Part shown: in pieces, positions 25,442 through 34,302 of the stretch | Layout of the letters: each line of letters begins with the position of its first letter | How positions within the stretch are numbered: the stretch's first letter is position 1 | Assembly (NCBI RefSeq): GCF_002395745.1 | Contig: NZ_DGUN01000027.1 | Location: 1 to 64,000, forward strand | DNA: 64,000 nt | From: Fibrobacter sp. UBA4309 | Lineage (GTDB): Bacteria; Fibrobacterota; Fibrobacteria; Fibrobacterales; Fibrobacteraceae | Direction: 5' to 3' | Program-made: the position numbers and the translations under genes | The notes under the pieces: model-generated | What the model saw: only the letters and a program-made list of their open reading frames with translations | Told to the model about the DNA's origin: nothing | Databases searched by the model: none

Positions 25442-25843
25442 ATGAATATTCGTGGCTGTGTGAAATTCCTTTGCGCGGCATTGGCTTGCTTGGCCCTTGT
25501 CTCTTGCGCGAACAAGCCCGAACCTGAACCGGAAGAATCCCTGGAACTCGATTTCCGGCCGCTCGTTTTCCGCTGGAAGGCGATGACCCCGGAAGCCGAA
25601 GAAATCCCGTTCAAGGACGCCTGTGTGATTCGAATCACGTCCCAGCTCATGCGCGAGCCGGTCCTGGTGAAGTCGAAGGGCGGCGAACTGGAATACGTGG
25701 TCAGCTACGACATAAATGGCGAAATTTTGAAATTTGACGGGTTTGCGACGGATTCTGTACTGTCCAAGAAGCCCGAATTCCGCTGGACCGCCACCTGCGG
25801 TAGGGACGAAAAAGTCGTTGTAAATTTCCACAACGGACAGTAA
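25442..25843 (+). CDS. Small lipoprotein of unknown function
   Basis: 133 aa with a clear lipobox (LALVSCANK) and a short acidic-proline linker (PEPEPEES). The mature domain of about 100 residues is beta-rich (RPLVFRWKAM, ELEYVVSYDINGEILKFDGF, EFRWTATCGRDEKVVVNFH) with a possible disulfide (two Cys). I do not recognise the family. It starts 5 bases after the diguanylate cyclase gene and is probably co-transcribed, so it may sense or modulate at the envelope for that enzyme. Confidence 0.75.
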   Translation: MNIRGCVKFLCAALACLALVSCANKPEPEPEESLELDFRPLVFRWKAMTPEAEEIPFKDACVIRITSQLMREPVLVKSKGGELEYVVSYDINGEILKFDGFATDSVLSKKPEFRWTATCGRDEKVVVNFHNGQ

Positions 25844-25897
25844 TCAAAAAGTTACTTTTTCGGACCGTAAGGTTCTATCTTTATAGAGGATAAGGAG

Positions 25898-25924
25898 ATG
25901 GGCAAAACTATCTTTTGTTTTTGA
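25898..25924 (+). CDS. Possible 8-codon upstream ORF before the TIGR02147 gene
   Basis: ATG GGC AAA ... TTT TGA encodes MGKTIFCF. It follows AGAGGATAAGGAG, the best ribosome-binding-like sequence in this leader, and ends 11 bases before the GTG of the regulator. It could couple translation or be chance; there is no repeated amino acid to suggest attenuation. Confidence 0.25.
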   Translation: MGKTIFCF

Positions 25925-25934
25925 GGTCTTTAAA

Positions 25935-26771
25935 GTGGAACCGATATACGAATACACCGACTACAGAGAATGGCTTAGGGATGCGTTTGACGATTTCAAG
26001 AAACGCAAGTCCGTCATCTCGTGGCGCTATATGGCGATGAAGCTCGGGGCTGACCCGGGCAACTTGCTGCGTGTATCCCAGGGCAAGATCCACTTGACCC
26101 TTTCGCTTGTCGGCCCCATGGCCGAGTTCTTCGAGCTGAACGAGAAGGAAACCGCCTACTGGACGGAACTCGTCTATTTTGGCCGTGCCAAGACCGATGC
26201 CGAGGCGCTGAACCACTACGAGAAGATGCAGATGCTCAAGGGAATCCCCCTGAAGCGCCTGGCCAAGAAGGAACTGGAATTCTACCGGCACTGGTATTGC
26301 AATGCCATCCGCTCCATAATCGGCATTTGCAAGTTCAAGGACGACTATGAAGGTCTTGCGGAGAGCTGTACGCCCCCTATTTCTGTAGAAGAGGCGAAGA
26401 GTGCCGTAAAACTTTTGTATGATTTAAACATGATCTCGCGGGATAGGGAAGGATTTTGGAAGGTCAATGACACCTTCGTGAGTACCGGTGGAAACTGGCG
26501 TTCCGAAGCCGTGCGCACCTTCCAGAAAGAAACTGTACGCTTGGCCGGGGAATCCCTGGAACGCCATGCTCCGCCCCTCCGCGACATCAGCACTGTGACC
26601 ATGACTTTCAACATGGACGATATCGCCTTGATTAGAGAGAAAATCAAGGAATTCCGTAGCGAACTCTTGCGCATGTCGCAGGAAGGCTCCGGTGACGATA
26701 CCGTGTTCCAGTTGAACGTGCAGCTGTTCCCGATCGGCTTTGCCAAGAAATTACAAGGAGGGGCGAAATGA
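25935..26771 (+). CDS. TIGR02147-family (DUF4423) regulator
   Basis: 278 aa, starting at GTG behind GAGGT. The opening EYTDYREWLRDAFDDFKKRKSVISWRYMAMKLGADPGNLLRVSQGK is the family signature: a variant Cro-like helix-turn-helix. It is followed by FFELNEKETAYWTELVYFGRAKTDAEALNHY and a C-terminal half with a second winged-helix-like segment (CTPPISVEEAKSAVKLLYDLNMI...FWKVNDTF). This family is expanded in Fibrobacter succinogenes. Its stop overlaps the start of a lipoprotein gene (ATGA), so the pair is one unit and the lipoprotein may be its partner or sensor. Its targets are unknown. Confidence 0.88.
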   Translation: MEPIYEYTDYREWLRDAFDDFKKRKSVISWRYMAMKLGADPGNLLRVSQGKIHLTLSLVGPMAEFFELNEKETAYWTELVYFGRAKTDAEALNHYEKMQMLKGIPLKRLAKKELEFYRHWYCNAIRSIIGICKFKDDYEGLAESCTPPISVEEAKSAVKLLYDLNMISRDREGFWKVNDTFVSTGGNWRSEAVRTFQKETVRLAGESLERHAPPLRDISTVTMTFNMDDIALIREKIKEFRSELLRMSQEGSGDDTVFQLNVQLFPIGFAKKLQGGAK

Positions 26772-28408
26772 AGAAGCTTTCCCTCCTGCTTGGTTCGCTT
26801 GTCCTCTGGAGCTGCTCCACGGGCACGAACAACGAAGTTGCCGGCGGCCCCGGTAGCGAGACGACCAACGGCATTGTCGCCATGGTCAATGGCAGTCCGG
26901 CGTCCTTCGCCGGTGTCGCCATGCGCAAGGTGGACTTCGTTGTCGACGAGTTCTCTCCCGAAAACGCCTTGGTGCAGCCGGACGCCTATGCGAATGAAAA
27001 CGGCAACTTTGTTATCGACTCCGAAACAAAGGATCCGTTCCGCCTGACTGTGGTCCATGGCGGGTCTGCCTATACGAAGGTCATTTCTCCCGAAGAAATT
27101 GCCGATATGGATACCGTGGTCCTGCAGCCGACAGGCGCCGTTAACGGCGTCATCGATGTCGAGAAGGGCTCGGAATTTGTATGGGTCGGCGTTGTCGGAA
27201 TGGACGTGATGGTGCGCTCCGATGCAAACGGCGAATTCTCCTTGCCGCAACTCCCGTCTACCGATTCTTTGGAGCTTTATTTTGTTCAAAATGCCGAATC
27301 GAAGATTTCCAGCACGGCCGAAGTGATGCCTGTCGCCTTCCAGTCGCAGTTCATTAACCTGACGAATCCGGATACGGCCGAGGATGTCAGGGGCTTCGTG
27401 GCCACCATAGACGGCAAGCCTGCCGTGTATGCCATGGCGGCTCTCCGCCCGGTTGATTTCCAGGTGACAACGGCCGAAGTGGAAAATTCGGCAATTGTTC
27501 CGGATTACTATTCGGATTCGTCCGGAAGGTTCTCCTTTGACTTGCCCGATTCCGGAAAGTACCGCCTTACGGTTGTGAAAGACGGCTTCTCTTTCTCCAA
27601 GGAGTATAGCGCCCAGGAACTTGCGGATATTGATACGCTCCGCTTGAATGCTACGGCATCGGTTTCGAGTAAAGTAACGCTCCGCTCTAGTGATTCGCTT
27701 ATGTGGGTAGGCGTCTACGGACTTGACTTGTTGGTGAAAACAAATGATGTGGGAGCCTATGTACTTCCGAATGTTCCTGCGAACGATACGCTAGGCATTT
27801 ATTTCGTGACGGCGGATAGCTCTCATAAGCTCTATACCGAATGGAATGCTTCCGCTACATCCAGCAGTACGGAATTTCTAAGTCCGGTGAAGGTGTTGCA
27901 GAATTTTGAAGGCAAACTTGACGGCTGGTATGTGAATACGGATGCACTTTACAAGGGCACGACGCTTACGCCGGCAAAGAATGTGGCAGATGGCGTTGAA
28001 TACGATTCCACCCGTAAATCCAAGGTATTCCACGGCAAGTACAAGCTCGCCGATGACGATTACGCCTGGGTGCTTGTCGGGACGATGTTTGAACACGAGA
28101 TGAATTTCTCCGCCATCGATTCCGTGGTGTTCTACGCCAAGGGCGACGGAAATATTCGCCTTTCGCTTGAAAACTACATTAACGATACCCAGAGCCTAAA
28201 GGCAGCTACGGAATGGTTGCCTCTCTCTAAGAACTGGAAACGCATCAGCGTGAATCCGGCGGAACTCTGTGTAGGAAATGCCAAGACGGAAACCTGCTTT
28301 ACCTCTTGGAGCGGAGTGAAGAAAGTGGTCAAACAGCTCCACATTTTCTCGCAAGACGGCTCCGAATTCTACATAGACGATATTACGCTTTACGGCGCGC
28401 TGTTCTAG
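26768..28408 (+). CDS. Lipoprotein with two tandem regulatory-like beta domains and a C-terminal CBM-like domain
   Basis: 546 aa with a lipobox (LVLWSCSTG). Two homologous blocks (about 35-205 and 206-370) each hold a carboxypeptidase-regulatory-like strand set. Compare GIVAMVNGSPASFAGVAMRK with GFVATIDGKPAVYAMAALRP, FRLTVVHGG with YRLTVVKDG, and EFVWVGVVGMDVMV with LMWVGVYGLDLLV. The last 165 residues (FEGKLDGWYVNTD, VVFYAKGDGNIRLSLENY, SEFYIDDITLYG) resemble a CBM11/CIA30 beta-jelly roll. It probably binds polysaccharide at the cell surface. Co-translated with the TIGR02147 gene. Confidence 0.78.
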   Translation: MKKLSLLLGSLVLWSCSTGTNNEVAGGPGSETTNGIVAMVNGSPASFAGVAMRKVDFVVDEFSPENALVQPDAYANENGNFVIDSETKDPFRLTVVHGGSAYTKVISPEEIADMDTVVLQPTGAVNGVIDVEKGSEFVWVGVVGMDVMVRSDANGEFSLPQLPSTDSLELYFVQNAESKISSTAEVMPVAFQSQFINLTNPDTAEDVRGFVATIDGKPAVYAMAALRPVDFQVTTAEVENSAIVPDYYSDSSGRFSFDLPDSGKYRLTVVKDGFSFSKEYSAQELADIDTLRLNATASVSSKVTLRSSDSLMWVGVYGLDLLVKTNDVGAYVLPNVPANDTLGIYFVTADSSHKLYTEWNASATSSSTEFLSPVKVLQNFEGKLDGWYVNTDALYKGTTLTPAKNVADGVEYDSTRKSKVFHGKYKLADDDYAWVLVGTMFEHEMNFSAIDSVVFYAKGDGNIRLSLENYINDTQSLKAATEWLPLSKNWKRISVNPAELCVGNAKTETCFTSWSGVKKVVKQLHIFSQDGSEFYIDDITLYGALF

Positions 28409-28433
28409 GCCGCCACAATCCGTTGAATGTGAA

Positions 28434-28468
28434 AAAAAACAGGCGACCATGACTGTCGCCTGTTTTTC
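28434..28468 (+). terminator. Rho-independent terminator after the lipoprotein gene
   Basis: AAAAACAGGCGAC and GTCGCCTGTTTTT form a perfect 13-bp stem around a 7-base loop, with a T-run in the 3' arm. Confidence 0.92.
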
Positions 28469-28521
28469 TTCTATCCGAGGAATAAAGCGGCTGTTCCGGC
28501 TCTTTTTCGGGATGTATCGGC

Positions 28522-28550
28522 TTGTTAACATAGGCGAAATTAAGTATCTT
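28522..28550 (+). promoter_or_regulatory. Promoter of the ispA-dxs operon
   Basis: TTGTTA, a 17-base spacer and TATCTT (28545-28550; TATCTTTG also fits TAnnTTTG). The ATG at 28559 is eight bases after the -10 box, so the mRNA has almost no leader. Confidence 0.65.
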
Positions 28551-28558
28551 TGGTGTGT

Positions 28559-29446
28559 ATGCAGTCTATTAAAGAAGAATCAGCTTTTGCCCGGGATTAT
28601 CTAGCCCAGGTCGCTAAAGAAGCGGAAGCTAAATTTGATGAACATCTTCCTCCTGTGACGGACCGTCCGTGCCGCCTGCACGAGGCCATGCGTTATTCCA
28701 TGTTTGCGGGCGGAAAGCGCCTGCGCCCCGCTCTGGTCAAGGCGACCTTTGACATGTTCGGTGGCAAGGGCGACAAGGTGTGGCTCGCGACATCTGCACT
28801 CGAGATGCTCCACACGTTCAGTCTTATCCACGACGACCTCCCTTGCATTGATAACGACGACTACCGCCGTGGCAAGCTTACGAACCACAAGAAGTTTGGC
28901 GAGGCGACTGCGGTGATGGCGGGTGACGCCCTCTGCGTTTTGGCTTTTGAACTGATGGGCAAGACGGGTAATGCGAAGGCTATCGAAGCGCTTGCGCACC
29001 TGCTCAGTACTTACGGCCTTATCGGTGGCGAGATGACCGATATCGAGTGCGAAGGCAAGAAGGTGGACCTTGATACGGTGGATTACATCCATTACCACAA
29101 GACTGCGGCCCTGATCGAGGCCGCGCTCCAGGTGGGTGCGATGCTTGCCGGTGCCGATGACAAGTCCATCGAGGCTATCCGCAACTACGGGCGCTCCATC
29201 GGGCTTGCGTTCCAGATTGTCGACGACATCCTGGACATTGTCTCCACGACCGAGGAACTGGGCAAGGACGCCGGTTCCGACATCGAGAAGGGCAAGGCGA
29301 CTTACCCCTCTATCGTCGGGCTCGAAAATTCACGCGCGAAGGCGAAGGAACTCTACGACGAATCCCTGAAGGCTTTGGACAGCCTCAAGTGCGATACGTC
29401 TATCCTGCGCTCCATTGCCGCCTTTATCATTACCCGGGTTAATTAA
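28559..29446 (+). CDS. ispA: Farnesyl/geranylgeranyl diphosphate synthase
   Basis: 295 aa. A short-chain trans-prenyl synthase that condenses IPP with DMAPP/GPP in the cytoplasm. It has the first aspartate-rich motif LIHDDLPCIDNDDYRRGK, the second motif FQIVDDILDIVS, and GGKRLRPALV near the N-terminus. DDxxxxD spacing in the first motif is typical of bacterial FPP synthases. In-frame TTG and GTG codons lie just upstream; I choose the ATG (MQSIKEESAF) because the promoter leaves little room. The stop overlaps the dxs start (TAATG), joining the supply of precursor with chain building. Confidence 0.94.
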   Translation: MQSIKEESAFARDYLAQVAKEAEAKFDEHLPPVTDRPCRLHEAMRYSMFAGGKRLRPALVKATFDMFGGKGDKVWLATSALEMLHTFSLIHDDLPCIDNDDYRRGKLTNHKKFGEATAVMAGDALCVLAFELMGKTGNAKAIEALAHLLSTYGLIGGEMTDIECEGKKVDLDTVDYIHYHKTAALIEAALQVGAMLAGADDKSIEAIRNYGRSIGLAFQIVDDILDIVSTTEELGKDAGSDIEKGKATYPSIVGLENSRAKAKELYDESLKALDSLKCDTSILRSIAAFIITRVN

Positions 29447-31314
29447 TGAACTTAAAAGACGTAAAGTCTCCCAAGGACATCAAGCACTGTTCTGTGCAGG
29501 AACTGAACCAGCTTGCCTCGCAGGTGCGCGAGACAATCATTGGCCAGGTTTCCAAGCACGGTGGGCACTTGGCGTCTAGCCTCGGTGTCGTGGAACTCAC
29601 GCTCGCGCTCCATTACGTGTTCAACGCTCCCGAAGACAAGATCGTGTGGGACGTTGGGCACCAGGCTTATGTGCACAAGCTTTTGACCGGACGTTACGAC
29701 CGGTTTGAGACGCTCCGCCAGCAGGGCGGTATTTCCGGGTTCCTCAAGAGGAACGAAAGCGAATATGACTGCTTTGGCGCAGGCCATGCGACTACATCCA
29801 TATCTGCGGCTCTCGGCTTTGCCGTGGCGCGCAACCACTTTAACCGCAAGAACAACGTGGTGGCCGTCATCGGTGACGGTTCCATGACCGGCGGTATGGC
29901 ATTCGAGGCCCTGAACAACGCGGGCATCTCGAAGCAGAACATGACCATCATCCTGAACGACAACAGGATGAGTATCGCCCCGAACGTGGGCGGGTTCAGC
30001 AAGTACCTGAACCGCGTGATTTCGGACCCGGTCTACAACAAGATGCGTTCTGACCTGGACCGCCTGATGAAACGTGTGCCCGGTATTCTCGGTCGCCGTT
30101 TCCGTGACCTCTTCTTGCAGGTGGAATCTGCCGCGAAGAACGCGGTGAAGCCCGGCGCCTTCTTCGAGGACCTGGGTATACGCTATTTTGGCCCCATCGA
30201 CGGTCACGACATCAACGAGCTTATCATGATTCTCGAACGCGTGAAGTCGCAGCCCGGCCCGTGCATTGTGCACGTGCTTACCGAGAAGGGCCGCGGTCTC
30301 GATGCCGCCGAGAAGAACCCGACCAAGTTCCACGGTACGGGACCGTTCGACCCCGAGAGCGGGCTCCCGCTTGCTCCGGGCAAGCCGAACCCCTCGCTCA
30401 CGAGCGTGTTTGGGAAGACCCTGCTGGAACTGGCGAAAAAAGACGACCGTATTATGGGAATCACGGCCGCCATGCCCACGGGCTGCGGTCTCGATATTGT
30501 CGCGAAGGAACTGCCCGACCGCGTGATAGACGTGGGCATCGCGGAAGAACACGCGGTGACGTTTGCCGCGGGCCTTGCCTGCGATGGCGTGGTGCCCGTG
30601 GTCGCTATTTACTCGAGCTTTATGCAGCGCGCCTACGACCAGATTATGCACGATATCGCACTCCAGAACCTGCATGTGGTGCTGGTGCTCGACCGTGCTG
30701 GCCTCGTGGGCGCCGACGGCCCTACGCACCACGGCGCGTACGACCTTTCGTTCCTGCGTACGGTGCCGGGGCTTACGCTCATGGCGCCCAGCAACGAGAA
30801 CGAACTCAGGGATATGATAACCGCCTCCATCGACATGGAAGGCCCTGTCGCTATCCGCTATCCCCGCGGGACGGCTCTTGCCGAAACGCTCCTCCCGCCT
30901 GCTGGCCCCTTCGATGCGAAATTGCCGAAGGTGCTCGAACAGGGCAAGGATATCCTGCTCCTCGGGGCAGGCTTCATGACAAACGAACTCAAGAAGACTG
31001 CGAAGGTCCTTAAAGAAAACGGCTACAATCCCACGCTTGTGGACGCGCGAATCATCAAGCCGCTCGATACGGAAGCCTACCGCAGCCTGTTCGAAACCCA
31101 CAAGGTCATTGTCACTCTGGAAGACAATACCCTTATCGGCGGATATGGTTCCGCCGTCATGGAACTCATGGCCGATCTCGGAATTACGGACAAGAAGTTG
31201 TTCCGCTTCGGGTTGCCTGACCGTTTTGTGGAACAGGGCGAAATTCCGAATTTGTATAAACTCTTGAAAATAGACGGTGAATCCGTCGCCAGACAGTTGA
31301 TGGAAAAACTATGA
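29446..31314 (+). CDS. dxs: 1-deoxy-D-xylulose-5-phosphate synthase
   Basis: 622 aa, the usual length. Thiamine-diphosphate enzyme that joins pyruvate and glyceraldehyde 3-phosphate, the entry of the MEP isoprenoid pathway. Visible motifs: VWDVGHQAYVHKLLTGR, GAGHATTSISAALGFA, the ThDP motif GDGSMTGGMAFEALNNAG...LNDNRMSI, the second-half VGIAEEHAVTFAAGLA and DRAGLVGADGPTHHGAYD. It overlaps ispA and the following methyltransferase gene (ATGA), so ispA-dxs-trmH-pyrF form one operon. Confidence 0.97.
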   Translation: MNLKDVKSPKDIKHCSVQELNQLASQVRETIIGQVSKHGGHLASSLGVVELTLALHYVFNAPEDKIVWDVGHQAYVHKLLTGRYDRFETLRQQGGISGFLKRNESEYDCFGAGHATTSISAALGFAVARNHFNRKNNVVAVIGDGSMTGGMAFEALNNAGISKQNMTIILNDNRMSIAPNVGGFSKYLNRVISDPVYNKMRSDLDRLMKRVPGILGRRFRDLFLQVESAAKNAVKPGAFFEDLGIRYFGPIDGHDINELIMILERVKSQPGPCIVHVLTEKGRGLDAAEKNPTKFHGTGPFDPESGLPLAPGKPNPSLTSVFGKTLLELAKKDDRIMGITAAMPTGCGLDIVAKELPDRVIDVGIAEEHAVTFAAGLACDGVVPVVAIYSSFMQRAYDQIMHDIALQNLHVVLVLDRAGLVGADGPTHHGAYDLSFLRTVPGLTLMAPSNENELRDMITASIDMEGPVAIRYPRGTALAETLLPPAGPFDAKLPKVLEQGKDILLLGAGFMTNELKKTAKVLKENGYNPTLVDARIIKPLDTEAYRSLFETHKVIVTLEDNTLIGGYGSAVMELMADLGITDKKLFRFGLPDRFVEQGEIPNLYKLLKIDGESVARQLMEKL

Positions 31315-32528
31315 GCGAAGAAAACAAACGCACAGTGAAAATGACTTTGAACCGCAAGTTCGGAGTGAGCGAAAGAAAGGATGAACGCCGCCCCCGTCGT
31401 GATGATGGCGCTCGCGAAGAAAGGAACGCGACGGAACGTCCGTTCCGTGGGGAACGTCCCCGCGGTGCCCGTGGCCTCCGTGAAGACGGTAGCCGCCGCG
31501 AAGGCGAAGGCCGCTTTGACAGGGAACGCCGTCCGCGTCGTTTTGGCGACAAGCCTTTTGGAAGCCGTGGTGGCCGTTTTGGCCGTGACCGCCGTGACGG
31601 TGAGCGCATGTTCCGCGGTGACCGCCAGGAACAGGTCCCCGTATACCGTCAGCGCCCCGAACAGAAGGCGGAGATTGTCGACGAGAATCTCGACGAGACG
31701 ACGCTCGAAGCGCGCGCCGCCCAGGTGGAACAGAGTGCCGACTCTGTAGCCAATCCGCCTTGGTTCCGCAAGCTTCTCGCCCTCACTACCGAGAAGGGCC
31801 GTGAACGCGAAGGCAAGTTCCTTGGCGAAGGCGTGCACGTTGTCGACGAACTCGTGTCGAACCATCGTGAAATCGTGATTTCTGTCTACATGGTGGAAGG
31901 CTTCGAAAACGAGACCCTCGTCGAGAAGATTAACGATGCCGAAATTACGATCCATGTCTTGACCATGGAACAGATGAAGCAGCTTTCTTCTACGGTCACG
32001 ACGCAGGGCATTATCGCCTATTGCCGTATTGCAAATACCAAGCCGGTCTACGAAACCAGCCGCAGCGTCCTCACCCTTGTGGACGCCGTGCAGGACCCGG
32101 GTAATCTCGGGACGCTTTTCCGTACGAGCCTGGGATTCGGTTCCGACGGCATGGTGCTTGGTCGCGGTACGGTGAGCCCGTTCAACCCGAAGGTCGTCCG
32201 CGGTTCTTCGGGAACGTTCTTGCGTGTGCCTTTCGAATTCGACATTGACCTGGTGGACCATATCAACTTCTTGCGCAGCAAGGGCTATACCATCATCGCC
32301 ACGGATTTGCATGCCAGGCAGAGCCTGAAGGAAATCCCGAAGCACAAACTTCGCAAGATGGCTTTCCTCGTGGGTAACGAAGGTGCCGGCACGAATCAGT
32401 ACCTGATTGAGCTTGCCGACGAGACGGTGAAGATCCCGATGAGCAGCGAACTGGAATCGCTCAACGTTTCCGTGGCGCACGGCATCCTCAGCTACGAGGC
32501 CGCCCAAATCCAGGAGGAACTGAAGTAA
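31311..32528 (+). CDS. TrmH/SpoU-family RNA 2'-O-methyltransferase with Arg-rich N-terminal tail
   Basis: 405 aa. Residues 1-115 are a low-complexity tail rich in Arg, Gly, Glu and Asp (RPRRDDGAREER, RGGRFGRDRRDGERMFRGDR). The substrate-binding domain lies at about 135-235 and the SpoU catalytic knot at about 245-405 with motif 1 LVDAVQDPGNLGTLFRTSLGFG, motif 2 FLVGNEGAGTNQYL and motif 3 IPMSSELESLNVSVAHGILSYEA. It would methylate a ribose in rRNA or tRNA using SAM; the target is unknown. The tail resembles those of RNA-associated proteins and may hold it on rRNA. Confidence 0.9.
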   Translation: MSEENKRTVKMTLNRKFGVSERKDERRPRRDDGAREERNATERPFRGERPRGARGLREDGSRREGEGRFDRERRPRRFGDKPFGSRGGRFGRDRRDGERMFRGDRQEQVPVYRQRPEQKAEIVDENLDETTLEARAAQVEQSADSVANPPWFRKLLALTTEKGREREGKFLGEGVHVVDELVSNHREIVISVYMVEGFENETLVEKINDAEITIHVLTMEQMKQLSSTVTTQGIIAYCRIANTKPVYETSRSVLTLVDAVQDPGNLGTLFRTSLGFGSDGMVLGRGTVSPFNPKVVRGSSGTFLRVPFEFDIDLVDHINFLRSKGYTIIATDLHARQSLKEIPKHKLRKMAFLVGNEGAGTNQYLIELADETVKIPMSSELESLNVSVAHGILSYEAAQIQEELK

Positions 32529-33415
32529 TGGCGAATTTCCACGAACGTCTCGAACAGAGAATTGCCAAGTGCGGAAACCCGGTATGCCTCGGCATGGATC
32601 CGGTCTTGAAACTCATTCCGCTCGAAGGCAGCGCCGAAGAAAAGATCAAGCGCTTCTACCTCGATATTCTGGAATGCGCGCTCAAGCGCAACGTGACGCC
32701 CGCCGTGGTAAAACCGAATAGCGCCTATTACGAATGCGTGAGCGTCCAGGCGATGCTCGTGTTGCAGGAACTCATTGCCGCCTACAGGAGCGCGGGCATT
32801 CCCGTGGTTCTCGATGCCAAGCGTGGCGATATCGGCAAGTCGAGTGCCGCCTATGCGACAGCCGCCTACGACGTCTACAAGGCCGATGCGGTAACGGTCA
32901 GCCCGTGGATGGGTTCCGATTCCGTCGGCCCGTTCATCCGTGAAAATTCCGAAAATGGCGCCTACGTGCTGCTCCGTACGAGCAACAAGGGCGCCCATGA
33001 TTTCCAGGACATGCAGGTGGTTCGCGGAGAAGATCCGCGTGATATCGCGAGCGCCTTCTACTCCGTGGCGGACAAAATTTTTGAATGGGACGGAACTCTT
33101 GGTTATTTGGGCGCTGTTGTCGGTGCGACGCACCCCGAAGAACTCGAACAGATTACCGCCTACACGGTGGCGAAAAAGCACGAAATCCCGTTCCTGATTC
33201 CTGGCGTTTCCATTCCGGGCGTGCCCGGCGGCCAGGGTGGCGATGCGAAGACGGTCCTTACCGCAATTGCGAACGGTGGCGGCAAGCGCAAGTTCCACGT
33301 GCTCAACAGCAGCAGCGGCCTGAATTTTGCCTGGCAGCGCAACAACACTCCGGCGAATTTTGCGAACGACTGTATCGATGCCCTAGAACGTCTGGCCGAG
33401 GCTTGCGCGGGGTAG
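32528..33415 (+). CDS. pyrF: Orotidine 5'-phosphate decarboxylase (type 2)
   Basis: 295 aa. Last step of UMP synthesis. The catalytic centre is VVLDAKRGDIGKSSAAYA, followed by VTVSPWMGSDSVGPF, GAVVGATHPEEL and the phosphate-binding FLIPGVSIPGVPGGQGGD. The length and the DAKRGDI form fit the longer class II enzymes rather than the E. coli type. The ATG overlaps the stop of the methyltransferase gene. Confidence 0.95.
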   Translation: MANFHERLEQRIAKCGNPVCLGMDPVLKLIPLEGSAEEKIKRFYLDILECALKRNVTPAVVKPNSAYYECVSVQAMLVLQELIAAYRSAGIPVVLDAKRGDIGKSSAAYATAAYDVYKADAVTVSPWMGSDSVGPFIRENSENGAYVLLRTSNKGAHDFQDMQVVRGEDPRDIASAFYSVADKIFEWDGTLGYLGAVVGATHPEELEQITAYTVAKKHEIPFLIPGVSIPGVPGGQGGDAKTVLTAIANGGGKRKFHVLNSSSGLNFAWQRNNTPANFANDCIDALERLAEACAG

Positions 33416-33426
33416 GGTAGGGCGCC

Positions 33427-34299
33427 ATGCGGTTCATTGCCTGCATAGTCCTTTCTGTCGCGGTGATTGCGCTCGCGTTCCATTTCGCGAAGCCGCTTCC
33501 CGGTACCAATTTCGACGAATCCTTCTTGCCGAAGGCTTCGTCGGTAAAGTACGTTGCCGCCGGCCACGATGCGACCGTTGCAGGCTTGTTCTGGATAAAG
33601 GGCCTTACCGAGTTGGGCGAAAGCTACCTGACCGGCAAGGAATATGCCTACCTGAGCCATGTGGCGAACCTGTGTACCGAACTCGATTCGCTGTTCTTCA
33701 CTCCGTATTATTTTGTAGGCAGCATTACCCCGACAGATACGCAGGATACTACGGATTTCGTGGTGATGCGCCGGGCGGTCCGCCTGTTCCCCGAAGAGTG
33801 GAGGCTTGCAGTCGGCTTTGCCCTCCGCCTTTCGAAGGGGCCTTATCCTGACAAGCGTGCCGCAGCCGATGTCATGCGCCCGTATTTCGATTATCCCGAT
33901 ACGACAATCCCCGAACACATCCGCCTGATGTACCGTTCGTTTGAACTGGATGCGGAACAGACGGAAATGGCGCTCGAGATGGTTTTGAACGACGTAATCC
34001 AGCCCAAGTTCAAGAAGTTCCGCGGCAGTTTCTACAACAAGGCTTTCCGCGTTCTCGGCTACAGGGGCGTGGGCGTGACTACGGGCAAGGATTCTACGAC
34101 CTATAAAGAGGTCAAGAAGACTATCGACGCTTTTGCCGAAGGAAAGATTCCTCCGCAATATGCATACACGCATCTGCTTTCGCTGAAGAAGGTGGAAGAA
34201 AAGAAGCCGGAAGAGCCGCCCGCCGAAGCGGTCGATGCCGCCGAGACACCGGCAGACAGCACTGCTAGTGCCGCGAATAAGGATAACGCTGTAAATTAA
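33427..34299 (+). CDS. Membrane-anchored TPR-like protein of unknown function
   Basis: 290 aa. One N-terminal hydrophobic segment (about 3-18) acts as an uncleaved anchor or signal. The body is helical with aromatic-rich stretches (FWIKGLTELGESYLTGKEYAYLSHVANLCTELD, FFTPYYFVGSITPTD, RLFPEEWRLAVGFALRLSKGPYPDKRAAADVMRPYF). These recall TPR-like proteins of FCB and Chlorobi that open with an 'ATVAGLFWIKGL' helix. The C-terminal 35 residues are Glu/Pro/Ala-rich. It follows pyrF by 11 bases and ends three bases from a convergent gene. Confidence 0.7.
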   Translation: MRFIACIVLSVAVIALAFHFAKPLPGTNFDESFLPKASSVKYVAAGHDATVAGLFWIKGLTELGESYLTGKEYAYLSHVANLCTELDSLFFTPYYFVGSITPTDTQDTTDFVVMRRAVRLFPEEWRLAVGFALRLSKGPYPDKRAAADVMRPYFDYPDTTIPEHIRLMYRSFELDAEQTEMALEMVLNDVIQPKFKKFRGSFYNKAFRVLGYRGVGVTTGKDSTTYKEVKKTIDAFAEGKIPPQYAYTHLLSLKKVEEKKPEEPPAEAVDAAETPADSTASAANKDNAVN

Positions 34300-34302
34300 G
34301 GC

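Noticed and set aside
29452..31101. 549-aa frame antisense to dxs
   Set aside because: dxs is certain, and the antisense product has the His/Arg/Val-rich composition of a shadow.
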